Shown: piece by piece, positions 1 to 5,314 of the stretch | Numbering within the stretch: position 1 is the stretch's first letter | How the letters are laid out: every line of letters begins with the position of its first letter | Source of the DNA: JAVBNW01 sp031551255 | Lineage (GTDB): Bacteria > Bacillota > Clostridia > Christensenellales > UBA1750 | DNA: 7,924 bases | Direction: 5' to 3' | NCBI GenBank assembly: GCA_031551255.1 | Contig: JAVBNW010000105.1 | Coordinates: 1-7,924 of the forward strand | The notes under the pieces: generated by a model | What the model saw: the letters and a program-made list of their open reading frames with translations, nothing else | Databases searched by the model: none | What the model was told of the DNA's origin: nothing | Made by a program: the position numbers and the translations under genes

Positions 1-414
1 GAAGCCATCGCCGAAACGGAGATCTCCATCCGCTGTAAGAAGGCCGATGCGCAAATCGTGCGGTTGCTGGCGAACCTGCGCGCGCTGGACCATAAGCTGA
101 CCGGCGAAAAGGACGGCAAAACCTACATCGTGGACGAAGGCCGCGTGCTCTACTTCGAATCGGTGGACAAGAAAACCTTTGTGTATACCGACGACGCGGT
201 TCTGGAAACCCCGCTTCGCCTGTACGAATTGGAAGAACGCCTATCCGGCGCGTCGTTCTTCCGCGCCTCAAAGAGCGCCATCCTCAACATCGCCAAAATC
301 GCTTCGCTGCGCCCAGAGTTCGGCGGGCGCATCGAGGTGACGCTGATGAACGGGGAAAGAATGCTCGTATCGCGGCAGTATGCGCCGAAACTCAGGGCTA
401 AACTTGGATTGTGA
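1..414 (+). CDS. LytTR-family DNA-binding transcriptional regulator (5' end outside window)
   Basis: The frame is open from base 1 and ends at TGA 412-414, leaving 137 visible residues; the true start lies upstream. A GTG at 58 could be read as a start, but the preceding in-frame residues (EISIRCKKAD at residues 7-16) match the N-terminal strand-helix region of stand-alone LytTR proteins. The LytTR domain covers roughly residues 42-137. It shows the usual signature: a YIV..GRVLYFESVDKKTFVYT strand pair, FFRASKSAILN at 86-96, and NGERMLVSRQYAPKLR near the C-terminus. LytTR domains bind direct repeats in promoters through a beta-rich fold. No receiver domain is visible, so this is probably the small non-phosphorylated type. 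The next gene encodes a DUF3021 membrane protein, a common partner. By inference the pair is an autoregulatory module in which the membrane protein restrains the regulator; its target and signal are unknown. Confidence 0.9.
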   Translation, partial: EAIAETEISIRCKKADAQIVRLLANLRALDHKLTGEKDGKTYIVDEGRVLYFESVDKKTFVYTDDAVLETPLRLYELEERLSGASFFRASKSAILNIAKIASLRPEFGGRIEVTLMNGERMLVSRQYAPKLRAKLGL

Positions 415-418
415 GGGG
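413..418 (+). promoter_or_regulatory. Shine-Dalgarno site that sets the DUF3021 start
   Basis: GAGGGG overlaps the stop codon of the LytTR gene and lies 7 nt before ATG 426. This favours ATG 426 over the in-frame GTG at 411, which overlaps the upstream stop as GTGA and has no site of its own at normal spacing. The arrangement suggests translational coupling of the two genes. Confidence 0.75.
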
Positions 419-425
419 AAACGAT

Positions 426-863
426 ATGAAGCGAGCTCTCGATCTCATCCTTTCGATAAAAAACGGCGCCGCCATGGCGTTTGTGGGCATGCTGATGTTG
501 TACGTAGTGATCGGCTGGTTCTTCGGCCTTCATTCCATTTCGTTTGCGTTGATCTGGCAATTTCTGTTCATCGCACTCATTACGGGCACTATGCAATTCA
601 TTTGCTTCACCGAGCATGTCGTTAAAACCATGCGGTACCCTTTGCGGCTTTTGCTGTTCGCCCTGCCTTTATACCTGTGCATCTCGGCCTTTGCGGCCGC
701 GTTCCGCTGGTTTCCGCTAACCTTAACATCGTGGCTGCTCTTTACGGCGATCTTTCTCGTGGCGTTCGCCATTATCACCGCCGTGTTCGAGGCATATTTC
801 AGGATCACGGGCAGGCGCTATACCCAGATGCTCGATGCGTTTAAGGAGCGGCAGGGGCGCTGA
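426..863 (+). CDS. DUF3021 family four-helix membrane protein
   Basis: A 145-residue protein whose start (ATG 426) is fixed by the GAGGGG site 7 nt upstream. It has four hydrophobic segments, at about residues 15-35, 39-61, 72-94 and 100-121, and a basic cytoplasmic-type tail (FRITGRRYTQMLDAFKERQGR). Length, helix number and position directly after a LytTR gene fit the DUF3021 family. In Firmicutes these pairs are thought to work as regulator plus membrane-bound modulator, similar in concept to the LytTR/membrane-inhibitor pairs of streptococci. That role is inferred from context and not from a catalytic motif. The gene follows the LytTR stop by 11 nt and is almost certainly cotranscribed with it. 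I see no GC-rich terminator behind it, but a new promoter begins 8 bp after its stop. Confidence 0.85.
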   Translation: MKRALDLILSIKNGAAMAFVGMLMLYVVIGWFFGLHSISFALIWQFLFIALITGTMQFICFTEHVVKTMRYPLRLLLFALPLYLCISAFAAAFRWFPLTLTSWLLFTAIFLVAFAIITAVFEAYFRITGRRYTQMLDAFKERQGR

Positions 864-870
864 CCGCCGA

Positions 871-899
871 TTGACTTCCCCATTGCAATAAGGTAATAT
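871..899 (+). promoter_or_regulatory. Sigma-A-type promoter of the PD-(D/E)XK gene
   Basis: TTGACT (871-876) and TAATAT (894-899) are separated by 17 bp, a near-consensus vegetative promoter. The predicted transcription start near 906 leaves a leader of about 24 nt before ATG 930. The -10 box lies inside the inverted repeat 886-910. Confidence 0.75.
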
Positions 900-910
900 C
901 TTCCTTATTG
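886..910. promoter_or_regulatory. Candidate operator: perfect 8-bp inverted repeat over the -10 box
   Basis: CAATAAGG (886-893) and CCTTATTG (903-910) are exact reverse complements separated by 9 bp containing TAATAT. A dimeric repressor bound here would cover the -10 box and the transcription start. A terminator role is unlikely because the stem is AT-rich and no T tract follows. No candidate regulator gene is adjacent except the LytTR gene, whose family normally recognises direct repeats, so the binding protein is unknown. Confidence 0.5.
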
Positions 911-929
911 TGATGTATGGGAGGCCTGT

Positions 930-2111
930 ATGAATCTCTTTAAAGTTTTGGCGTCGCGGGCCAAAGATGGCAAGGGGTTTGCCGAAACCCAGATGTCGGC
1001 GGTTCTTGCGTGGTTCTTGCATCCGCAAATGGAGCACGGCTTGGGCTATGAATTTTTAGCGCGCTTTTTGCAGCAAATTTCCGTCGACCTCCCAAAGCTC
1101 GGCGAAGCCGCAGGAGGACTCAGGCGGAAATTTCGCGGCGAAGATAACCAGCTGTTCCGAATCGAACTGGAGGAAAGCGTGGAAAGCGATCAGAGCAATG
1201 CCCGAATCGACATCGCCTTGTACTTCGAGGATTGGTGCATCGGCATCGAAAACAAGATTTACAGCGAGTCCGCTTCGGATGCGGACCAGCTGGTCCGAGA
1301 ATATGCGGGGCTTTCGGCGAAATGTGGCGATAAAGCATGTGTGCTGGTATTCCTCGTCCCCGTTATGGCCGGAGGTGACGGGCCCGACCAAAACGTCTTA
1401 AATGAGTACGAGAAACTGGAAAGCAGCGCATTGCGCGGGCAGGACGCCAAAGAATTGATGACGTGGCAGGGGCCTTCTCCTTCCATCGTTTCGATCATCG
1501 AAGACATACTTTCCGACGAAAGCAAAGGCATGATCGAGCCCGTCAACGAGTACACGCGCCACACGCTCAAGGCATGGGCAAGCTTCATCCGCAACGACTT
1601 CGCCGGTTACGATTACGATCAGATCAACATCCAAAACAACGTCTACCCCAAAAAGAGCTCAAAAGAGCTTCGGAACATGTCGAAGGGGTATGTGGGCATC
1701 AGCGGCGGAATGTCGGGCCTTTTACGGTTGAGCGGTGAAACGCTCGAAAAGGGCTCTTACCAGTATGCCAAAGACGATATAGGGCAGCGGCGGCAATGGA
1801 TCTCTATTGAGGATTTTCATAAGGTATACGATTGGAAAATCGGCGGAAAGCCCCCGAACCTTAGCTGGACCAATGGAACAGTTCTGCCATGGGATACCCT
1901 GTATGCGATTGCCAAGGCATGCTGCCCAGCACAGAAAATCTTCGTCGGCATACAAGGCGGCCAAAACGCCCTGGCGCAAATGGACGCCGAGACCATTCGC
2001 AATAAAAAGTGGGGCATTCTTGGCGAACAGAAGACGTCGCAATGGATATCCGGCGAGGAGTATAAGGCTATTCTAGACGGCAAGGGGCTCGGGGAGATCG
2101 AAACGACATAA
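930..2111 (+). CDS. PD-(D/E)XK nuclease superfamily protein (PDDEXK_4-like) with duplicated C-terminal module
   Basis: A 393-residue soluble protein; ATG 930 is preceded by GGGAGG (919-924) with a 5-nt gap. The N-terminal half has the layout of the PDDEXK_4-type family. An opening helix contains ETQMSAVLAWFLHP (residues 19-32), then HGLGYEFLARFL. The catalytic-type core is RID94I on one strand, then IE107NK109 on the next, followed by Q120 and Y125 in DADQLVREYAG. D94, E107 and K109 would coordinate the metal and activate water, so all key residues are present and nuclease activity is plausible. After residue 240 come two related modules, residues 253-301 and 337-383, each with VGI.GG, a later ET(L/I) and QWIS.E(D/E)(F/Y). 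I cannot assign this module. The gene is monocistronic, with its own promoter, operator-like repeat and terminator. It may be a defence or DNA-repair component; no methylase or helicase partner is in the window. Confidence 0.8.
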   Translation: MNLFKVLASRAKDGKGFAETQMSAVLAWFLHPQMEHGLGYEFLARFLQQISVDLPKLGEAAGGLRRKFRGEDNQLFRIELEESVESDQSNARIDIALYFEDWCIGIENKIYSESASDADQLVREYAGLSAKCGDKACVLVFLVPVMAGGDGPDQNVLNEYEKLESSALRGQDAKELMTWQGPSPSIVSIIEDILSDESKGMIEPVNEYTRHTLKAWASFIRNDFAGYDYDQINIQNNVYPKKSSKELRNMSKGYVGISGGMSGLLRLSGETLEKGSYQYAKDDIGQRRQWISIEDFHKVYDWKIGGKPPNLSWTNGTVLPWDTLYAIAKACCPAQKIFVGIQGGQNALAQMDAETIRNKKWGILGEQKTSQWISGEEYKAILDGKGLGEIETT

Positions 2112-2137
2112 ACGCGGGCCGCAAAACAGTACGCGCA

Positions 2138-2175
2138 AATATCCCCGGCATGTGTAACATGACGGGGATATTCTT
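2138..2175 (+). terminator. Hairpin terminator after the PD-(D/E)XK gene
   Basis: AATATCCCCG (2138-2147) pairs perfectly with CGGGGATATT (2163-2172). Inside, after one mismatch, CATGT (2149-2153) pairs with ACATG (2157-2161) around a 3-nt loop. The stem starts 27 nt after the stop codon. The following TTCTT is only a weak T tract, so termination may be partial. Confidence 0.55.
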
Positions 2176-2323
2176 CCGAGAAGGTTTCTCTTCCTAAAAA
2201 CCGTTGTGGCGATTTTAAGGAGTAGGATAAGAACGACGAAGCTAGCACGAAGTCCACGTTCTTCGTTCTTCCTATCCCAAAGAAACCTCGGTTTCTTTGG
2301 GAAGAGGAGGTTTCACGGAGCGT
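2176..2323. repeat. Hairpin-rich intergenic element, possibly a dispersed repeat
   Basis: No credible gene lies between the two flanking terminators. The stretch contains a perfect 12-bp stem with a 2-nt loop (CCCAAAGAAACC 2276-2287 with GGTTTCTTTGGG 2290-2301). Before it is an imperfect stem: GGATA 2225-2229 with TATCC 2273-2277, and AGAACGA 2230-2236 with TCGTTCT 2263-2269. ACGAAG occurs twice (2236-2241, 2247-2252) and both copies can pair with CTTCGT 2261-2266. A small GAGAA/TTCTC hairpin sits at 2178-2189. The motif GAAACC recurs three times on the minus strand. Such packing of nested palindromes is typical of REP/MITE-like intergenic repeats or structured RNA, but only one copy is visible here. 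Confidence 0.4.
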
Positions 2324-2358
2324 AAAAAATCCCACCATACCGCAGTTTGGTGGGATTT
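2324..2358 (-). terminator. Rho-independent terminator of the UroD/MtaA-like gene
   Basis: Read on the minus strand, AAATCCCACCA (2358-2348) pairs over 11 bp with TGGTGGGATTT (2337-2327) around a 10-nt loop. It runs directly into TTTTTTA, a continuous six-T tract. It lies about 50 nt after the stop codon of the minus-strand gene ending at 2406. Confidence 0.85.
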
Positions 2359-2360
2359 CA

Positions 2361-2403
2361 GAGCGCAGTGCAAACCGACGAGGAGCGCAGTGCGCTCCGA
2401 CGA
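2361..2403. repeat. Two tandem copies of a 22-bp unit
   Basis: GAGCGCAGTGC-AAA-CCGACGA (2361-2381) is repeated with a period of 22 bp as GAGCGCAGTGC-GCT-CCGACGA (2383-2403); 18 of 21 positions agree. The second copy also forms a GGAGCGC/GCGCTCC palindrome (2382-2398). The pair fills the gap between the stop codon of the UroD-like gene and its terminator. Confidence 0.6.
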
Positions 2404-2405
2404 CA

Positions 2406-3446
2406 TCAATACTTCCAGCGCTTCGCTTCTTCGATGATGATCTCGGCCGCGCGAAAATCCGCATTGGCGGGGTACTCGCACCCGGTCGCGAGGATGTACC
2501 CGCCTCCCGGCGCATACACCTCCATCTGACGGCGGCACTCGGCGCGGATGTCGTCCTGCGCCGCACTCACCACCCACGTCGGGTCCACATGGCCGATGAG
2601 CGTAGTTTTGTCGCCGTACTTGCTCTTTAGATCCTGCATGCTCTTGCAGTCCGGCGGCAGATGCAAAAATGAGATCGCGTCCGGCTTCATCCGCTCGATC
2701 TGGACATCGAAATAAATGCCCTTTCCGCAGTTGTGCAGCATCACCATGCCACCCTTATCGTGGATGCGCTTGGCGAGCCGCTCGACGTAAGGCCCTTCCG
2801 TTTGCGACCACATGTCCTTTGACATGATCGACTGCGACGAAAACAGCGTATCGAGCATGATCGCGTGCGCGCCGGCCTCGAGCAGGCGGTCGCAATACCC
2901 TTCCAGCGTTTGCGCGACGGCCTCCACCGCCCCCGCCACCGCGTCTGGGTCGTCGATCAAATCCATATACAGATCGCTCTGCCCGCGCAGCATCGAAACG
3001 ATGCCCAGCGGCCCGAACACAAACGCGACGATCGGCGTATCCTTCCCGCGCGCCTTGGCGAGCATGTCGACGAGGCGTATGTGCGCGCTCATGCGCTCGC
3101 CGGGGGCGATGGGCTCTATGCGCCGATAATCCGCACAGTCCTTGAGCATATGGTTCCTAAAATTGGGGTGCGCGGCCTCGCTTTGCGGGTAGATGATCTC
3201 CTGGCCAAAGTCCCCTGCCTCCACCGAAAGATCGGTGAGCGTTACGATGCAATCCAACCCAAACCTGCGCGTCACCTCGAGATATGCCTCGCAGGTAATC
3301 TTAGGGTCGCGCGTCCAATCGGGATAATTCGCGCCGATCAGGCGACGACCGGCGCCGTTGATCAACGGGTAAACGGGAACCCTGTCGACCTCTTGGTGCT
3401 TTAGGATCGCAGAAACCCGCTCGAGTGCGGTCATGTCTTCCGCCAT
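2406..3446 (-). CDS. Uroporphyrinogen decarboxylase-fold, MtaA-like zinc methyltransferase
   Basis: A 346-residue protein of normal family length. ATG 3446 is preceded by a strong AGGAGGTG site 7 nt away, which settles the start. The opening T-ALERV-AIL-H-EVDRVPVYP is the classic start of the UroD/MtaA/CmuA superfamily. A FGPLGI...LRG region follows at 144-155. The zinc-site pattern of corrinoid-dependent methyltransferases is intact: H238-x-C240 in VMLHNCGKG, and C323 in ILATGCEYP, matching the H-x-C ... C arrangement known from MtaA. This favours a methylcobamide-type methyl transfer over true heme-pathway UroD. The usual partner corrinoid protein and substrate-specific methyltransferase are not in the window, so the substrate is unknown. 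The gene stands alone, with its own terminator at 2324-2358 and a divergent promoter region upstream. Confidence 0.85.
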   Translation of the reverse strand: MAEDMTALERVSAILKHQEVDRVPVYPLINGAGRRLIGANYPDWTRDPKITCEAYLEVTRRFGLDCIVTLTDLSVEAGDFGQEIIYPQSEAAHPNFRNHMLKDCADYRRIEPIAPGERMSAHIRLVDMLAKARGKDTPIVAFVFGPLGIVSMLRGQSDLYMDLIDDPDAVAGAVEAVAQTLEGYCDRLLEAGAHAIMLDTLFSSQSIMSKDMWSQTEGPYVERLAKRIHDKGGMVMLHNCGKGIYFDVQIERMKPDAISFLHLPPDCKSMQDLKSKYGDKTTLIGHVDPTWVVSAAQDDIRAECRRQMEVYAPGGGYILATGCEYPANADFRAAEIIIEEAKRWKY

Positions 3447-3465
3447 GCGAACACCTCCTGGGCAT

Positions 3466-3494
3466 AGAATAAGCCTGCGAAAGCGCTATCGCAA
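3466..3494 (-). promoter_or_regulatory. Possible promoter of the UroD/MtaA-like gene
   Basis: On the minus strand TTGCGA (3494-3489) and TATTCT (3471-3466) are 17 bp apart, with four of six matches in each box. The predicted start near 3459 would leave only a very short leader with the Shine-Dalgarno site at its 5' end, so a start further upstream is also possible. The -35 box overlaps a GCAATGC half-site. Confidence 0.35.
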
Positions 3495-3545
3495 TGCATT
3501 CCGAGCGCTCTGACAAAACAGACTCTACGATTTCGCAAGATCGTC

Positions 3546-3570
3546 GCATTGTGCAAACAAAGCGCAATGC
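3546..3570. promoter_or_regulatory. Imperfect inverted repeat between divergent genes (candidate operator)
   Basis: GCATTGTGC (3546-3554) faces GCGCAATGC (3562-3570) across a 7-bp AAACAAA spacer; eight of nine positions are complementary and the ninth is a G-T pair. It ends 8 bp before the -35 box of the rightward promoter. A further GCAATGC lies at 3491-3497, at the -35 box of the leftward gene, so one regulator could control both genes. Confidence 0.35.
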
Positions 3571-3578
3571 TTCCGCTC

Positions 3579-3607
3579 TTGTCACGGAAGGCGATCCCCG
3601 GTACAAT
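3579..3607 (+). promoter_or_regulatory. Sigma-A-type promoter of the four-helix membrane protein gene
   Basis: TTGTCA (3579-3584) and TACAAT (3602-3607) are separated by exactly 17 bp and each differs from consensus at one position. The expected start near 3614 gives a leader of about 30 nt before ATG 3645. Confidence 0.7.
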
Positions 3608-3644
3608 ATGACTACCGCGGAGAAAAATGAATGGATGATGCAAC

Positions 3645-4424
3645 ATGGGCAAACCGACATGGACCGTGCCGGGGGACGACCGCGTGCACATGGTGGTATA
3701 CCAGGGCAAGACGTTTTCCGGCAACGCAAAGGTGACGATCGACGGCATGTACTACGAGGCAACCCCCATAAGCGCCCCCGGCATCGGCGCGCTCGCGCGC
3801 TTTAAGGCGGGCGGCCGCGAGGTGATCCTCAGGTTGCCCGCCCGCAGCGGCGAACTGCCGGATCTCGCGATAGACGGCATCTTTTTAGGGAGCGGGCTCG
3901 CAGTAGACGCATCGCAAGCGCTGGCGTGCGCGCCGGAACTTGGCGCGGCGCAGGTGAAAACCCGCCAGAAAATGCGCGCCGGGCGCACCTCGTTCCTGAC
4001 GATGATCGTCCTTACCGTCGTAAACATGTTTTTGCTGGTTGCGGATACGACATTTTCCTTCCCCTTCAGCGCCATCGCCCCGCAGTTGGTTTTCGGGATC
4101 GGCTTTTATGGCTTTCAGGAAACCGGTGCGATGCCGTTGCTGGTCATATGCGGCGCAGCCACGCTGCTGATGCTGGGCGTCTATCTTTTGCTGTACTTTC
4201 TATCGGCCAAGTATGTCGCCGCGTCGTGGATCGCGCTCATTCTTTTTACCGTGGATACGGCGATTCTGATCTTTCTGAGCGTGGGCAACGCCACAAACCC
4301 GATCATCGATCTTATCCTGCACGCATGGGTGCTATGGGCGCTGGGCAGCATGATTCACGCCCAACACAAGCTTAATCGGTTCAGCCGCGACGTATCCGGC
4401 GCGCAGCCCTATGTGCCGCAGTAA
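3645..4424 (+). CDS. Unknown membrane protein: soluble N-terminal domain plus four transmembrane helices
   Basis: A 259-residue protein that I do not recognise. Residues 1-95 look like a small beta-rich soluble domain (VHMVVYQGKTFSGNAKVTIDG; AREVILRLPARS-type strands). Residues 96-115 are a basic linker (KTRQKMRAGR). Four hydrophobic helices follow, at about 116-133, 163-186, 190-212 and 218-236, with a short polar tail. There is no signal peptide, so the N-terminal domain is likely cytoplasmic; the basic linker before helix 1 agrees with the positive-inside rule. ATG 3645 is chosen because an in-frame TGA lies at 3636-3638 and a weak GGATGATG (3633-3640) precedes it; an internal ATG at 3690 is the main alternative. 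It has a good promoter and diverges from the methyltransferase gene. No terminator is visible before the AT-rich acetyltransferase gene, so some read-through is possible. Confidence 0.75.
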   Translation: MGKPTWTVPGDDRVHMVVYQGKTFSGNAKVTIDGMYYEATPISAPGIGALARFKAGGREVILRLPARSGELPDLAIDGIFLGSGLAVDASQALACAPELGAAQVKTRQKMRAGRTSFLTMIVLTVVNMFLLVADTTFSFPFSAIAPQLVFGIGFYGFQETGAMPLLVICGAATLLMLGVYLLLYFLSAKYVAASWIALILFTVDTAILIFLSVGNATNPIIDLILHAWVLWALGSMIHAQHKLNRFSRDVSGAQPYVPQ

Positions 4425-4430
4425 ACGGCG

Positions 4431-4459
4431 TTGAATTTGTGTCAAGATAGGACTATGAC
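4431..4459 (+). promoter_or_regulatory. Weak candidate promoter of the AT-rich GNAT gene
   Basis: TTGAAT (4431-4436) and TATGAC (4454-4459) are 17 bp apart. The very AT-rich TATATATATT at 4474-4483 is too close to the ribosome binding site to be a good -10 box. The base composition changes at this point, so the promoter may have arrived together with the gene. Confidence 0.3.
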
Positions 4460-4483
4460 TTGGCGACATAGAGTATATATATT

Positions 4484-4490
4484 AGGCGGT
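4484..4490 (+). promoter_or_regulatory. Shine-Dalgarno site that sets the GNAT start at 4500
   Basis: AGGCGGT lies 9 nt before ATG 4500. The upstream in-frame ATG at 4431-4458 region would place the proposed promoter and this site inside the coding sequence, and the residues it adds do not look like protein of this family. Confidence 0.6.
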
Positions 4491-4499
4491 GTAAGTGCA

Positions 4500-5210
4500 A
4501 TGAATAAAAACGAAAAAATACGATTTGCTAAACAACAATTATCTGAAAAATGGAAATGCAATGCGGACCATTTTGATTCAGATAACAATATTTATATAGA
4601 AACACAGGATCTATTCTTTAGGATGGCTACATTTGGTAATAATGCAGTCATATGGGCAGATAAAAAAATCATTGACTGGTGTTCCGAAAAGTTTTCATCA
4701 TCGCCTGCACGTTGGATTATGGAGTCGGATAATTTTTACTTAATCAATGAAAAGCTTCGATCTTTCGGCAAAAAATTAGGTGATGAGCATATAGGCTATC
4801 TGCATCTTCTCCCTGAAAATACTATAGAGATGCCAGTTGGGTTTACTTATAAATCTTTTGACCGAAATACTGTAAAAGAACTTCACACGCATAAAGAATT
4901 TAACCAAGCACTTTCTTTTACAGATAATGATATGTTAGCATTTGCGGCATATAATATAGATGTGCCTATCTGTGTGTCAGCTTGTGATGCTTATTCGGAA
5001 GATATGTGGGAAATCGGGATCGACACTCTCCCTAAATACAGAAATTGTGGGCTTGCAGCATATTTAGTAAAAGAGTTAGCACTTGAGATAGAAAAACATG
5101 GAAAAGTTGCATATTATAATACATGGAGTGCAAACATAGCTTCAACAAGAGTTGCTCTAAAATCTGGATTTCGTCCAGTATGGGTACACTATCCTTGTTA
5201 TGACTTGTAA
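4500..5210 (+). CDS. GNAT-family N-acetyltransferase, AT-rich and probably acquired
   Basis: A 236-residue protein resembling the GNAT_acetyltran (PF12746-like) group of Firmicutes. It begins with a helical QLSEKWKCNADHF segment (residues 13-25), and the catalytic fold is in the C-terminal half. The acetyl-CoA pyrophosphate loop is visible as R181-N-C-G184-L-A186 after the strand DMWEIGIDTLP. WSANIAS (209-215) and ALKSGFRPVW form the following conserved strand-helix. These proteins transfer an acetyl group from acetyl-CoA to an amine; the acceptor here is unknown. The start at 4500 is preferred over 4431 because AGGCGGT sits 9 nt upstream. By direct count the line 4501-4560 has 15 of 60 G+C and 5041-5100 has 21 of 60, against 39 of 60 at 3841-3900. 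Codon use is equally AT-biased, which indicates horizontal acquisition. No mobile-element gene is next to it. Confidence 0.85.
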   Translation: MNKNEKIRFAKQQLSEKWKCNADHFDSDNNIYIETQDLFFRMATFGNNAVIWADKKIIDWCSEKFSSSPARWIMESDNFYLINEKLRSFGKKLGDEHIGYLHLLPENTIEMPVGFTYKSFDRNTVKELHTHKEFNQALSFTDNDMLAFAAYNIDVPICVSACDAYSEDMWEIGIDTLPKYRNCGLAAYLVKELALEIEKHGKVAYYNTWSANIASTRVALKSGFRPVWVHYPCYDL

Positions 5211-5243
5211 TCTGTTCATCATCTACTAATAAGTATTCACTAC

Positions 5244-5314
5244 GTCGGCCGCCGCACAGGTTGTCTTAGACTTGCGCGGCGGCTGATTTTCAATCTCACA
5301 AGTCCGCGGCCGAC
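5244..5314. repeat. 9-bp inverted repeat enclosing the terminator hairpin
   Basis: GTCGGCCGC (5244-5252) and GCGGCCGAC (5306-5314) are exact reverse complements. Because 5248-5252 also belongs to the inner hairpin, the two structures exclude one another. The 71-bp unit bounded by these ends could be a small dispersed element or an alternative-fold terminator. A second palindrome, CTTTGAT-A-ATCAAAG, lies just to the right at 5328-5342. The remaining intergenic sequence up to 5366 shows no gene. Confidence 0.4.
5248..5290 (+). terminator. GC-rich hairpin terminator after the AT-rich GNAT gene
   Basis: GCCGCCGC (5248-5255) pairs perfectly with GCGGCGGC (5276-5283). The 20-nt loop contains a small GTC/GAC stem. 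The stem is followed by TGATTTT. It lies 37 nt after the stop codon. On the opposite strand no T tract follows, so it should act only on the plus strand. Confidence 0.55.

Noticed and set aside
411..425. GTG start for the DUF3021 gene overlapping the LytTR stop
   Set aside because: The GAGGGG site is correctly spaced for ATG 426 and would lie inside the coding sequence if GTG 411 were used.
1817..2566. A 249-codon minus-strand open frame spanning the nuclease gene end, the intergenic element and the methyltransferase end
   Set aside because: It overlaps two well-supported genes and both terminators and shows no family features. Its openness through the intergenic element is chance or a property of the repeat.
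2865..3404. A 179-codon plus-strand open frame
   Set aside because: Antisense to the UroD/MtaA-like gene, which has clear motifs and a strong start site.
4431..4499. N-terminal extension of the AT-rich GNAT protein
   Set aside because: The added residues do not resemble the family, and a ribosome binding site sits before ATG 4500.
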